From the NCBI GenBank assembly GCA_017304475.1, contig JAFKKV010000014.1, forward strand, positions 415,677-479,676: DNA of 64,000 nt. The letters are read 5' to 3'. Position numbers and translations under genes: made by a program. The first letter of the stretch is position 1, and the number at the start of each line of letters is the position of its first letter. Positions 34,444 to 43,397 of this stretch are shown piece by piece. The notes beneath the pieces are model-generated. The model was not told where the DNA came from. It was given only the letters and a program-made list of their open reading frames with translations, and searched no databases. Source of the DNA: Hyphomicrobiales bacterium. Its GTDB lineage: Bacteria; Pseudomonadota; Alphaproteobacteria; Rhizobiales; Phreatobacteraceae.

Positions 34444-35415
34444 TTACGGGGCCGCGATGCCGGCAGCGCGGATGACCCCGGCCCATTTGCGGGTTTCGCT
34501 GCGGAGGTAGGCGGCGAATTCGTCCGGGCCCAGCCGGAGGGCGTCGATGCCCTGCATGCGGAACTGCTTCTTCACGTCGGGCAGATCGAGCGCCGCATCG
34601 GTCGCACCGCGCAGCTTGTCGACCACGCCGGGCGGCGTTCCGGGCGGCAGGAGGAAGCCGAACCAGACCGAGCTCTCGAAATCCTTGAAGCCGTGCTCCT
34701 GAAGGGTCGGCAGGTCGGGAGCGAGCTCGGTCCGCTTCGCACCGGTGGTCGCAAGCGCCCTCAGGGCGCCGCTCTGGATATGGGGCAGCACCGAGGGGGC
34801 GGGCGAGAACATCACCTGGACTTGCCCGCCGAGCAGATCCGTCACGGCTTGAGCGCTGCCGCGATAGGGGACGTGCAGCAGCTTGATGCCGGCCATCGTG
34901 GCGAAGAGTTCGCCGGAGAGATGCGGCGAGGTCCCATGACCCGAGGATGCCAGGGTGATCTCACCCGGTTTCGCCTTGGCGGCGGCGACCAGCTGCTCGA
35001 CCGTCGAGACGCCGAGCGAGGGGCTCACCACCAGCATGTTGGGCACCGTCCCGATCATCGCAACCGGCGTGAAGTCGCGGCTGAGATCGGCTGCCGTCGC
35101 GTTCGGGAAGGCGGCGTTGATCGTGTTGGCGACGGTTCCGACGAAGATCGTGTAGCCGTCGGGAGCCGAGGTCGCGACCGCCTTGGCGGCGATGTTGCTC
35201 GACGCGCCGGGGCGATTTTCAGTGATGACGGGTTGCCCCAGCCGCTGGGCCATGGCCTCGGCGACCACCCGGGTCGCGACGTCGGTCGCCGTACCCGGAG
35301 GGAACCCGACGACGATCCTGAGCAGCCGGCTCGGATACTCCTCCGCCAGGACCTGTCGCGGTGCACCCGCCGCGGCCGCCAGCAATATCGCAGCCAGACA
35401 TTGTCGTCGATCCAT
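34444..35415 (-). CDS. TctC/Bug-type tripartite tricarboxylate transporter binding protein
   Basis: A 323-aa periplasmic binding protein. The signal peptide MDRRQCLAAILLAAAAGAPR ends near VLAEE (residue 25). The mature part starts YPSRLLRIVVGFPPGTATD and has ENRPGASSNIAAKAV and PDGYTIFVG, the Bug family ligand-loop motifs. The ATG at 35415 has a purine-rich AAGGGAAAG ahead; an upstream ATG at 35451 is possible. No TctA/TctB membrane genes lie nearby, which is common for Bug proteins: they may feed a distant transporter or act as sensors. The ligand is probably a carboxylate related to the hydratase pathway. Confidence 0.9.
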   Translation of the reverse strand: MDRRQCLAAILLAAAAGAPRQVLAEEYPSRLLRIVVGFPPGTATDVATRVVAEAMAQRLGQPVITENRPGASSNIAAKAVATSAPDGYTIFVGTVANTINAAFPNATAADLSRDFTPVAMIGTVPNMLVVSPSLGVSTVEQLVAAAKAKPGEITLASSGHGTSPHLSGELFATMAGIKLLHVPYRGSAQAVTDLLGGQVQVMFSPAPSVLPHIQSGALRALATTGAKRTELAPDLPTLQEHGFKDFESSVWFGFLLPPGTPPGVVDKLRGATDAALDLPDVKKQFRMQGIDALRLGPDEFAAYLRSETRKWAGVIRAAGIAAP

Positions 35416-35500
35416 GGCGCTCTTTCCCTTCGGTCGCTGAATTTTCTTCACATTAGCGACGGCCGGATTTATGAATCAAACGAGTAATTCGGATCAACCA

Positions 35501-35515
35501 ATAAGGTTGCCTTAT
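35501..35515. promoter_or_regulatory. LysR-type operator between the divergent genes
   Basis: ATAAGGTTGCCTTAT is a perfect 6-bp inverted repeat with a 3-bp spacer and contains the T-N11-A core of LysR-family sites (T35502, A35514). It lies between the TctC-type gene (starts 35415) and the LysR gene (starts 35702), in a locally AT-rich stretch that should hold both promoters. Confidence 0.65.
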
Positions 35516-35701
35516 GAATCTTTCGACCCGTAAGACGTGGGCAGGCGCAGGTCCGCGCTCCGGGGCCAAGTGTCTCGGCGCCATCTGTCTCGCCGGGACA
35601 TTTCCGGGGCGGAAAGGGAGAGGCATGCAGCCGAAGCCGCGGCCCGCCGCATTCGAAACACGGGTCGGCCAAGCGGCCTCCATCGCGAGGCGGCGCTGAC
35701 C

Positions 35702-36682
35702 ATGAACGTCACCATGCGCCAGCTGCGCGCCTTCGTCCTGGTCGTTCAGTCGAAGAGCTTCACGAAGGCGGCGGAGCGCCTCCACCTGACGCAGTCGGCC
35801 CTGAGCCTGCTCATCCGCCAGCTCGAAGACAATCTTCAGGTTCAGCTGATCGAGCGCTCGACCCGCCGGCTCGAGCCGACGGCGATCGGACTGGAGCTCC
35901 TGAGCAGCGCCGAGCGGCTCCTGGAAGATTTCGACGCGGCTCTTGCCAATGTTGCCGAACTGGGGGCGAAGCAGCGCGGCAAGATCATCATTGCGGCGCC
36001 CTATATTCTCGCCACGACCTTCCTCGCCGAGGTCATGGCCGACTTCAAGCAGAGATATCCGAGCATCTCGATCCAGTTGAAGGATTCCCTGCCCGAGGAA
36101 GTCCTGACCCAGGTCCGCAGCGGCGGAGCCGATCTTGCCATCGGCAGTTTTCGCGAATCAGAGCCGGGATTGCAGTGGACACCGCTGTTTCAGGAGCCGC
36201 TGGTCGCGGTCTATCCTGCCGGACATCCAATTGCCGATCTCCCGGACATTGGCTGGAGCGATCTCGCCGGCCTGCCGATGATCCTGCTCGATCGCCAGAG
36301 CATCTTCCGCCATCTCGCCGATGAGGGCTTTTCAAGAGCCGGTCATTCCCTGCAGCCCGCCTACGAAGTGGCTTATGCCGGAACCGCGCTGGCCCTGGTC
36401 CGGGTTGGCCTGGGCGTCGCCGTTCTCCCCCAATGCGTCGAGGTCCTGACCGAACCGGCCGTGGGTCTCAGGCGGATCGCGCGACCGGAAATCTTGCGCT
36501 CGGTATCGGTCATCACGAGAGCCGGCCGATCGCTTTCCCCGGCGGCCAGCGCCTTTGTCGACATACTCCGGCAGTCCGCCGACACATTGGTCGGCCACGA
36601 CGGAGCAAGGCCGCTCCGCGCCGGAAAGTCCGGCCGCGTTGACGCCGCTCGGGTTGTTGCCGCCTCCCGCAATCCGCGATGA
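35702..36682 (+). CDS. LysR family transcriptional regulator
   Basis: A 326-aa regulator. The winged HTH is at residues 5-63 (TMRQLRAFVLVVQSKSFTKA, then RLHLTQSALSLLIRQLEDNL), and the substrate-binding domain (about 92-295) opens with GKIIIAAPYILATTFLAEVM. It is transcribed away from the TctC-GlcG-HpaH set and has a palindromic T-N11-A site in the shared region, so it is the likely activator of that operon and its own repressor. The ATG at 35702 starts just before the HTH. The inducer is not known; a dicarboxylate or aromatic intermediate is plausible. Confidence 0.93.
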   Translation: MNVTMRQLRAFVLVVQSKSFTKAAERLHLTQSALSLLIRQLEDNLQVQLIERSTRRLEPTAIGLELLSSAERLLEDFDAALANVAELGAKQRGKIIIAAPYILATTFLAEVMADFKQRYPSISIQLKDSLPEEVLTQVRSGGADLAIGSFRESEPGLQWTPLFQEPLVAVYPAGHPIADLPDIGWSDLAGLPMILLDRQSIFRHLADEGFSRAGHSLQPAYEVAYAGTALALVRVGLGVAVLPQCVEVLTEPAVGLRRIARPEILRSVSVITRAGRSLSPAASAFVDILRQSADTLVGHDGARPLRAGKSGRVDAARVVAASRNPR

Positions 36683-36774
36683 CAGGCCGGCGTCCGGCGG
36701 CCGGCGCCTGGTTCAGGCCGAGCCACCGATGTCGCCTGTCGCCTGCCTTGGCGGGGCGGGAAATGGCCGGCCCC

Positions 36775-37506
36775 TCATACAGCCGGTTCGAAAGCCAACC
36801 CGTCGCCAATGCTTTCGATGGTCGGCAGACTGCGGTTGCGCAACGCGCTCCAGCGCGTGGCCACCTCATCGCTTTCGATCCGGCCGGTCGTGCGCTTCAC
36901 CCGGCCGGTCAGGTAATTGATGCTGATCGCCTTAGTCTCGCCGGTATTGCGCATGGTCGTGCTGCGGTCGTAACCGACCATGCGGAGCTCCCCGTCCCGG
37001 TGCTGGAACGTATAGGTCGTCGAGGCCGTCTCCCATGAGCCGGCGCTCGAAGCCAACCGAAGCCGGATCCGCAGCGCGCCGCTGGCGATCGCGATGGCGT
37101 CATTTGCGAGGGGATCCTCCAGGGTCGGATTCTCGCGCCGTGGAATCAGGGTGGTGTTCCGCAGCGCCAGGTCGAAACCGCTGTGGTCGGCCCGGCCGAA
37201 GGCCACCACCAGGATGCGCGGATTGGTGTCGAAGCGCCGTGCGCCCAGTCCCGGATTGGCCAGAATATTGGCGGGCTCCACCTGGCGCAGCACGAAGGCG
37301 ACATCCTCGATGCCGTCGCCGGTGAGATCGCCGCGCCGGCTCTGCTCCAGGCGCCAGCCCGGCGGCACGAAACCTTCGGGGGCGGCTGCCTGGCTCGCCA
37401 GCGGCGGATAGTTCGCCGGCGGAATGACCAGGGCATCGCCGAGGGCCGCGCCGGCCGGCAGGACGGCGAGTGCGGCCAGGAGCGAGAGGATCTTGAGATG
37501 CGGCAT
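36775..37506 (-). CDS. Secreted protein with FG-GAP-like calcium-binding segment
   Basis: A 243-aa exported protein. MPHLKILSLLAALAVLPAGA is a signal peptide, cleaved near ALGDA. The mature protein has RRGDLTGDGIEDVAFVLRQ (55-73), an Asp-rich DxTGDGxxD loop as in EF-hand or FG-GAP-type VCBS repeats. A beta-rich domain follows (LILVVAFGRADHSGFDLAL onward). A periplasmic or envelope protein of unknown role. The frame is open far upstream on the same strand but the signal peptide fixes the start at 37506. Confidence 0.75.
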   Translation of the reverse strand: MPHLKILSLLAALAVLPAGAALGDALVIPPANYPPLASQAAAPEGFVPPGWRLEQSRRGDLTGDGIEDVAFVLRQVEPANILANPGLGARRFDTNPRILVVAFGRADHSGFDLALRNTTLIPRRENPTLEDPLANDAIAIASGALRIRLRLASSAGSWETASTTYTFQHRDGELRMVGYDRSTTMRNTGETKAISINYLTGRVKRTTGRIESDEVATRWSALRNRSLPTIESIGDGLAFEPAV

Positions 37507-37646
37507 GATGTCACTCGGTGGTTCGGTCCGCGCGCATGATCGTCGCGGCCGGTGAATGGAGCGCGACAATGCGCGCCGCCACGGGTTGCGGCGCTGAAGC
37601 GCCCCGTTCAGGCGCGGCGGCCGCGCCCGGGATCTATTGGCAGGAT

Positions 37647-38006
37647 CTATTGGACCGCCTTGAGCGGCTTCTCCAGCACCGCCAGCACGCGCCTGAGCTC
37701 GTGCCCGCGCTTCAGGATCAGCCCGGTCGCCGCGATCACCGAATAGGCCCCCTGGCGCGCCGCGAGCTTGGGATCCTTGACGATCCGGTAAAGCGGCATT
37801 TCGGACGTTCGCCGGAAGATCGAGAACACCGCCTTGTCGCGGAGAAAATCGATGGCGTAGTCGCGCCATTCGCCCGCGGCGACCATCCGGCCATAGAGGT
37901 TCAGGATGTCGTCCAGTTCGCGCCGGTCGAAGGCTATGCGCGAGGTGGAGGCACCGGCGTTCAGGAGAACGACAGCGCCCTGCGAACTCGTCTCGGCATC
38001 GGACAT
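37647..38006 (-). CDS. DUF2794 domain protein
   Basis: A 119-aa protein of a family confined mainly to alphaproteobacteria. The conserved centre is IAFDRRELDDILNLYGRMVAAGEWRDYAIDFL (24-55), followed by FRRTSEMPLYRIVKDPKL and the C-terminal TGLILKRGHELRRVLAVLEK. No signal or membrane segment. Function unknown. It is a lone gene ahead of a repeat-bearing intergenic region. Confidence 0.9.
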   Translation of the reverse strand: MSDAETSSQGAVVLLNAGASTSRIAFDRRELDDILNLYGRMVAAGEWRDYAIDFLRDKAVFSIFRRTSEMPLYRIVKDPKLAARQGAYSVIAATGLILKRGHELRRVLAVLEKPLKAVQ

Positions 38007-38459
38007 GAGGCTCCTTCCAGCGCTCCATCTCGCGTCACGAAGCAGTCATGATCTGCCTCGCCTCCCGGCTTGGCAAGCCGGGGCGAAACCGAAAAGCGTC
38101 GGGCCGGCCCTTGGGACCCGCCGGCAACCGCAGGGCGAGCCCGCCTTGTTGAGCGATCGGATTCACACGGCGCGCGACACCAACGCAGGACGTCACCCCA
38201 AGGCAAAGCAATTGCTTTGCCGAGGGCCGACTGAGCGAAGCGAAGGAGGGGAAGGGGGTCCAGGGGCCACTTCACCGCCCCTTCAGCGTGTGTGTTTGAG
38301 CGATTTCGCCGTGTCGAGGCCAGAGTCCTGCAACTCCTGGACCCCCTTCCCTCGCTTCGCTCGCCCCGGCAAAGCAATTGCTTTGCCTTGGGGGTGACGT
38401 CGAGAATGTCGACAACCGGGCGGCCCGATTCAGCTGCGCTCCCACGCTCCCGATCGCAG
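38007..38459. other. 453-bp intergenic region made of palindromic repeats
   Basis: No gene. It contains a short hairpin CCCGGCTTGGCAAGCCGGG (38064-38082) and a long inverted repeat (38189-38401) with a 20-bp palindrome in each arm. Nothing else is supported. Confidence 0.7.
38189..38401. repeat. Long imperfect inverted repeat with paired 20-bp palindromes
   Basis: The left arm 38189-38264 (GACGTCACCCCAAGG ... GGGGGTCCAGG) is the imperfect reverse complement of the right arm 38336-38401 around a 71-bp centre. Each arm contains the perfect palindrome GGCAAAGCAATTGCTTTGCC (38202-38221 and 38368-38387) and a GCGAAGCGA block. It looks like two inverted copies of a dispersed intergenic repeat. Confidence 0.85.
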
Positions 38460-39038
38460 CTATCCGATCGCCTTGGCCGTGCGCTCGAACAGCGGCAGCG
38501 TCTTGAACTCGCCCTTCGGAGCCAGGATCCCCTCGCTCACCAATTGGTCGTGCACGGCCTTCGCCTTGTCATAGGCATAGGAGCCCGCATAGAAGGCGAT
38601 CGTGCCGCCGGGCCGGGTCTGGCCGGCCAGCAATTTGACCATCTGATAGTCGGTCAGGCCGCCATAGGCGTCGTTCTTCTCGGTGCGGAACTCGCCGACA
38701 TGAAACAGCGTCACCACGTCGAAGACGGGCAGGAGCCGGGCGTCGAGCTGGTAGATATCGCCGAAATAGGCCTTGTAGCCCCAGCCGAGCTCCGGGTTCT
38801 CGGTGATCATGGTCTCATAGGTGCGGATCTCGCCGGGCGAGGCGGTAATGCCGAGAATGGCATTGTTCAGGCCCTTTTCGACATTGTGCAGGCCGAGCAG
38901 GTGATGGCCGCCCGTGCCGAAATGGAAGATCGCCTTGCCGCGCGTTCCGGTTTCTTCCAGCCAGTCGCAGAAATGCGCGTCGCAGGGGCATTCCTTCACG
39001 CGGAGGTCCCAAAAGTGATCCCAGATATGCAGTGTCAT
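38460..39038 (-). CDS. Uncharacterised 192-aa protein, methyltransferase-like fold
   Basis: Family not firmly recognised. A Cys cluster (ECPCDAHFC, residues 16-24) is followed by KAIFHFGTGGHHLLGL (35-50), which resembles the SAM-binding glycine loop of class I methyltransferases, then by FDVVTLFHVGEF (about 105-116), similar to the later strand with its acidic end. The C-terminus has RPGGTIAFYAGSYAYDKA, like the strand after the post-motif. A methyltransferase-like protein is likely, though catalytic identity is open. It starts 42 bp after the ABC protein stop on the same strand. Confidence 0.7.
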   Translation of the reverse strand: MTLHIWDHFWDLRVKECPCDAHFCDWLEETGTRGKAIFHFGTGGHHLLGLHNVEKGLNNAILGITASPGEIRTYETMITENPELGWGYKAYFGDIYQLDARLLPVFDVVTLFHVGEFRTEKNDAYGGLTDYQMVKLLAGQTRPGGTIAFYAGSYAYDKAKAVHDQLVSEGILAPKGEFKTLPLFERTAKAIG

Positions 39039-39080
39039 CGATAGGCTCCGGAAGATGCCGCGCGGCGGCGGCTTGAACGA

Positions 39081-40904
39081 TCAGGGGGTGGGCTCGGGCG
39101 CGGCCGGCTCTGCCGACCTCACCCGTGGCGATGTCGGCTCCAGCGCGACGGAAGCGAGCTGGGCTCCGCGCTCGCCGCGGGTCAGCACAAGCTTGCGGTC
39201 GTGCAGCGCCTCCAGGCCCGGACGCAAGCCGACACTGATCAGCGTCGAACCCTCGAGGGCCGCGGCGAGCACCGCCATCAGGCGCGCCTCGCCCGGCTCG
39301 TCCAATGCGCTGGTCGCGCCGTCGAGAATGACCAGGTCCGGCTTCTGCACCAGGAGCCTCGCCACAGCGAGGCGCTGGCGCTCGCCATTGGACAGGATCT
39401 GCTCCCAGCGCTCGGCCTGGCCGAGCCGCTGGTCGAGATAGCCGAGGCCGACCTGCGCCAGCGCGTCGCTCAGCACGGCATCGTCGACCGCGGCGCTCTG
39501 GGCCGGATAGAGCAGCGCGGCGCGCAGCGTTCCGGCCGGCAGATAGGCGCGTTGCGGCACGAAGGCGACCGCGCCGCCCGCCGGCAGGGCGATGACGCCC
39601 GAGCCCCAGGGCCAGAGCCCGGCGAGCGCCCTGACCAGGGTCGACTTGCCGGAGCCGCTCTCGCCCGAGATCATCACCTTCTCGCCCGGCTCGATGCGCA
39701 CCGAGATGCGGTCGATCAGCACCTGGCCTGAACGGTCGGCAATGGTCAGCTCGTCGAGCCTGACCACGCCCGACGCGGAGGGCGCGAGCACCACGCCGCC
39801 GCCGTGGTGCTCGTCGACACCGCCGTCGATGTCGTCGAAGGCATTGGTCAGGTCGGTGACACGCTGCATCGAGGCGTAACATTGGGCAATGGCGCGGTAA
39901 TTGTCGACGAGCCAGGCGATCGCCAGTTGCACCTGCAGGAAGGCGCCGGCGAGCTGGGTCACCTGGCCGAGCGTGAATTCGCCGGACAGGTATTTCGGCG
40001 CGGCCAGCAGCAGCGGCAGGACCGGGATGAACACGCCGTTCGAATTGGTCAGCCAGGTGATCCGGCCATGGCGGCGCACCACGCCGAGCCAGCGGCCGGC
40101 GAGGTCGGCATAGGTCGCACCCAGCGCCCGCCGCTCATCCGCCTCGCCGCGGATCAGCGCGACGCTCTCGCTGTTCTCGCGCAACCGCGTCAATTCGAAA
40201 CGCAGCTTGGCCTCGCCCTCGTTGCGCCGCGCGACCGCGCCGGGCAAAGCCCGCCCGATCCACAACATCAGGCAGGACATCGTCACGCCATAGACCACCG
40301 CCGCCAGCACCAGATAGCCGGGAATGACGAAGTGGCCCTCGCCGACATGCACGGTGAGCGCGCCGCCGACCACCCAGAGGACGCCGACGAAGGTCAGCGC
40401 CGACACCAGCGAGGACACCAGCCCGATGGCGAAATCGACGATCGGCTCGGTCGCCATGCGGGTATCGTCGGCGATCCGGTATTCCGGATTGGCCGGCTCG
40501 GTGCCGGCCAGGCCCATGCGGTAATAACGCTGCCGGCCGATCCAGCGGTCGAGCAAGGTGCCGACCAGCCATTGGCGCCAGCGCACCTGCAGCGTCTCGC
40601 GCGTCAGCACGACGCCGACGCCGACCGCCGCGGCGGCGAAGACCAGGACGAAAAAGGCCAGGACGGCCCAGGTGACCGTGGCGGTTTCGGAATTCTCCAG
40701 GGCGTCGAAGAAGCGGCGGTTCCAGGTATTGACCAGGAAGTTGATGCCGACATTGATCACCAGCAGGACCGCCAGCGCCGCTGTCAGAAACCAGGCGCGG
40801 CGTGCTGTCGCACCACGCCACCAGCCGGCGGCCAGCACGAAGAAATCGCTGACGACCTTGCGGTCGAGGCCTTCGTGAGTGGCGCGCGGCGCGGGAGAGG
40901 CCAT
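39081..40904 (-). CDS. ABC transporter, fused permease and ATPase (SbmA/BacA-related, YddA type)
   Basis: A 607-aa protein. The N-terminal membrane domain (about 35-340) belongs to the SbmA/BacA-like family: WNRRFFDALEN (61-71) and the RWRQWLVGTLLDRWIGRQRYYRM segment are its hallmark. The C-terminal ATPase has Walker A SGESGSGKST near residue 425, signature-like LSNGERQRLAVARLL and Walker B LVILDGATSALD, where the usual catalytic acid after Walker B is a glycine (LDGATSALDE), as commonly seen in this family (E/D-to-G needs checking). The role is peptide, lipid or vitamin movement across the inner membrane. Confidence 0.88.
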   Translation of the reverse strand: MASPAPRATHEGLDRKVVSDFFVLAAGWWRGATARRAWFLTAALAVLLVINVGINFLVNTWNRRFFDALENSETATVTWAVLAFFVLVFAAAAVGVGVVLTRETLQVRWRQWLVGTLLDRWIGRQRYYRMGLAGTEPANPEYRIADDTRMATEPIVDFAIGLVSSLVSALTFVGVLWVVGGALTVHVGEGHFVIPGYLVLAAVVYGVTMSCLMLWIGRALPGAVARRNEGEAKLRFELTRLRENSESVALIRGEADERRALGATYADLAGRWLGVVRRHGRITWLTNSNGVFIPVLPLLLAAPKYLSGEFTLGQVTQLAGAFLQVQLAIAWLVDNYRAIAQCYASMQRVTDLTNAFDDIDGGVDEHHGGGVVLAPSASGVVRLDELTIADRSGQVLIDRISVRIEPGEKVMISGESGSGKSTLVRALAGLWPWGSGVIALPAGGAVAFVPQRAYLPAGTLRAALLYPAQSAAVDDAVLSDALAQVGLGYLDQRLGQAERWEQILSNGERQRLAVARLLVQKPDLVILDGATSALDEPGEARLMAVLAAALEGSTLISVGLRPGLEALHDRKLVLTRGERGAQLASVALEPTSPRVRSAEPAAPEPTP

Positions 40905-41041
40905 GAACAGGGGATCCGGGAGGCGACCGCGACCGGCCGCAAGCCATAGTGTTGCACACGAAAACGTGAACAACTCTCCCGGGCAGGTTCTGAACCCCAG
41001 ATGAACAGGTCAAGTCCGGAGAATGGGCAAATAGGGCGGTC

Positions 41042-41974
41042 TCAGCCGATGCCAAGAACCCAGAGCCACAACACCGTGGTCGCGACCGACAGCACGGTCG
41101 AGAGCGCGACCGAGGTCGAGGCGATGCCGACGCCCTGGCCGTAGCGGGCGGCGAACAGATAGGCGTTGATGCCGGCCGGCATGGCCGCGAACAGCACGAC
41201 GGTGCCGGTCCAGGCCGGCGGCAGTGCGAAGACATGGGTCGCGACGACATAGGCGATGGCGGGATGGACCAGCAGGCGGAGCAGGCTGATCATCAGCGCC
41301 ACCGGCAGGTCGGCCTTGACGCCATAGGCCTTCAGCGACAGCCCGAGCGCGAACAGCGACAGGGGCACGGTGGTATTGGCCAGCATGTCGAGCATGGCGG
41401 CGAAGGGCCCCGACGGCCTGAAGCCGACGACCTGGGCCAGCACGCCCGCCGCCATGGCGATGAGCAGCGGATGGGTCGTCAAACCCTTGACCAGCTTGCG
41501 CAGGACCGCGCCGCCATGGGCCGAGCGCGAGCCCTCCAGCATCAGGGTCGCCACCGTCATGGTGATCGGCAGGTTGACCGCCAGCAGCATGGCGATCGGA
41601 AAGCCGGCCTGGTCGCCATAGGCCTTCAGGATGATGGGAATGCCGATCAGCACGGTATTGGCCTGGCCCGCCGAGAGCCCCGCGATGACCGCATCGCCAT
41701 GCGAGGTCCTGAACAGCCGCGAGGCCAGGACCATCGAGGCGATCCAGACGACCCCCATGCCGGTGTAATAGGCGATCCAGAACCCCCATGGGAAAGTCTC
41801 GGGAAAGACCGCGGCGGTGATCAGCTTGAACAGCAGCGCCGGGGCGCCGATGACGAACAGGAATGCGGTGATGCCCTCGTTGGACCGCTCGCCGATGAGG
41901 CCGGACAGGGCCGCGGCGTAGCCGAGCGCCACCAGGCCGAAGACCGGCACGACGAGCAGGACGAGATCGAGCAT
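41042..41974 (-). CDS. AEC family transporter (auxin efflux carrier-like permease)
   Basis: A 310-aa membrane protein with about ten hydrophobic segments in two five-helix halves. Typical segments include FVIGAPALLFKLI (40-52), GLSAGQANTVLIGIPIILKAYG (98-119) and NTTVPLSLFALGLSLK (about 200-215). The family includes bacterial malonate and other dicarboxylate carriers besides plant PIN-like proteins. It is a single gene, convergent with nothing close, and divergent from the response-regulator gene. Substrate unknown. Confidence 0.9.
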   Translation of the reverse strand: MLDLVLLVVPVFGLVALGYAAALSGLIGERSNEGITAFLFVIGAPALLFKLITAAVFPETFPWGFWIAYYTGMGVVWIASMVLASRLFRTSHGDAVIAGLSAGQANTVLIGIPIILKAYGDQAGFPIAMLLAVNLPITMTVATLMLEGSRSAHGGAVLRKLVKGLTTHPLLIAMAAGVLAQVVGFRPSGPFAAMLDMLANTTVPLSLFALGLSLKAYGVKADLPVALMISLLRLLVHPAIAYVVATHVFALPPAWTGTVVLFAAMPAGINAYLFAARYGQGVGIASTSVALSTVLSVATTVLWLWVLGIG

Positions 41975-42045
41975 GGGGCGGCGAATTCCGTGAAACGATC
42001 AGCGCAATAAACACTTTATTCGTTATTGCGCGTTAACCCTCGCGC

Positions 42046-42393
42046 ATGCCCGCCATGTCGCTCTCCGTGCTGATCGCCGATGACCACGCGTTTTCACGCG
42101 ATGTGGTCGCGCGCATCGCCACGGCGCTCGGCCACAATGTCATCGCCGTCGATGGCGGCCATGCCGCGCTCGAGGCGGCCTCCCTCACCCATTTCGACGT
42201 CGCGGTGATCGACCGGCGCATGCCCGACATGGACGGCGTCGCCGTCGCGCTGGCGCTCAAGTCGCAAGGGCCGCATCCGCGCCTGGTCGCCCTGTCGGGC
42301 GACGACCCGAACGACATGCTGCCCGGCCTGTTCGACGTGGTGCTGCAGAAGCCGGTCGAGGCCGCGGTGCTCGCCCGGGCCCTGGTCGGCTGA
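42046..42393 (+). CDS. Single-domain response regulator (CheY-like receiver)
   Basis: A 115-aa stand-alone receiver domain. The acidic pair is DD at 12-13 (VLIADDH), the phosphoacceptor aspartate lies in DVAVIDRRMPDMDG (D56), the switch Ser in VALSGDD and the lysine in VVLQKPVE (K101). There is no output domain, so it should act through protein contacts or as a phosphate shuttle. No kinase gene is nearby. ATG 42046 used; ATG 42055 would remove three residues. Confidence 0.85.
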   Translation: MPAMSLSVLIADDHAFSRDVVARIATALGHNVIAVDGGHAALEAASLTHFDVAVIDRRMPDMDGVAVALALKSQGPHPRLVALSGDDPNDMLPGLFDVVLQKPVEAAVLARALVG

Positions 42394-42608
42394 CGGCGCG
42401 ACGGGCCGGCGACGGCCAGGTGTTGCCAAGACGACACGCGCATCTGCCATTCCGTTAACCAATCTTTCAGCTCGCCTGCTTTTTCATCAATGTCAGGAAA
42501 ATTCTTCTGCGTTCCTGGTGATTCCGAGCCATGCCCGCGCGTCCGCTTGTTCGTCACGAGCCGAAACTCACTGGTCCCGCGGGGCAGCGTGAGCGCGGCC
42601 CGGACACC

Positions 42609-43292
42609 ATGCTGCTGGTGCTGCACCAGGAACAGTCCACGCCGGGCCGGGTCGGCCGCCTGCTGCAGGAGCGCGGCTACCGGCTCGATATCCGCCGGCC
42701 GCGCTTCGGCGACCCCTTGCCCAAGTCGACGCGGCACTTTGCCGGCGCGGTCATTTTCGGCGGCCCGATGAGCGCCAACGACCCCGACGAGTTCGTCAAA
42801 CGGGAGACCGACTGGATCGGCACCGCGCTGAAGGAGGAATTGCCCTTTCTCGGCATTTGCCTCGGCGCCCAGATGCTGGCCCGGCACCTCGGCGCGCCGG
42901 TCGCGACCCATCCGGAAGGCCATGTCGAAGTCGGCTATTATCCGCTGCGGGCAACCGACAGCGCCAAGGCCGAGCTGCCCTGGCCCGACCATGTCTACCA
43001 ATGGCACCGCGAAGGCTTCGAGAAGCCCTGCGGCGCGGAACTGCTGGCCACCGGCGACTGTTTCAAGAACCAGGCGATCCGCGTGGGTCGTGCCGCCTAT
43101 GGCATCCAGTTCCACCCGGAGGTGACGCACTGGATGATGTGCCGTTGGACGACCCGGGCGCATGAACGCATGGCGTCCCCCAATGCCAAGAGCCGGCAGC
43201 AACATTTCGACGACCGTTACACCCATGATCCGGCGGTGCGCATCTGGCTCGATGCCTTCCTGGATCACTGGACCGCGTTGAAAGCTGCGTGA
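42609..43292 (+). CDS. Class I glutamine amidotransferase
   Basis: A 227-aa triad-type amidotransferase. The nucleophile cysteine is in FLGICLGAQML, the histidine in IQFHPEVTH, and the oxyanion loop is VIFGGPMSAND. It is a stand-alone GATase1 protein, like those annotated as GMP synthase-like, and may process gamma-glutamyl compounds or serve a distant synthase. An ATG at 42531 would add 26 residues, but the codons between have unusually many T at third positions for this genome and no homology, so ATG 42609 (MLLVLHQEQSTPGRVG) is preferred. Confidence 0.85.
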   Translation: MLLVLHQEQSTPGRVGRLLQERGYRLDIRRPRFGDPLPKSTRHFAGAVIFGGPMSANDPDEFVKRETDWIGTALKEELPFLGICLGAQMLARHLGAPVATHPEGHVEVGYYPLRATDSAKAELPWPDHVYQWHREGFEKPCGAELLATGDCFKNQAIRVGRAAYGIQFHPEVTHWMMCRWTTRAHERMASPNAKSRQQHFDDRYTHDPAVRIWLDAFLDHWTALKAA

Positions 43293-43397
43293 CCGCGTCC
43301 GGGCGACCATCGTCACCAGGGTGACATCGGCGCCGGTCAGCGTCATGCTTTGAGTGGCCCCGGAGCGATTCGGGGCCGTGATAGCAGGGAGGTCGCC

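Noticed and set aside
38189..38401. CRISPR array
   Set aside because: The repeats are inverted, only two, and have no regular spacers; no cas gene is in the window.
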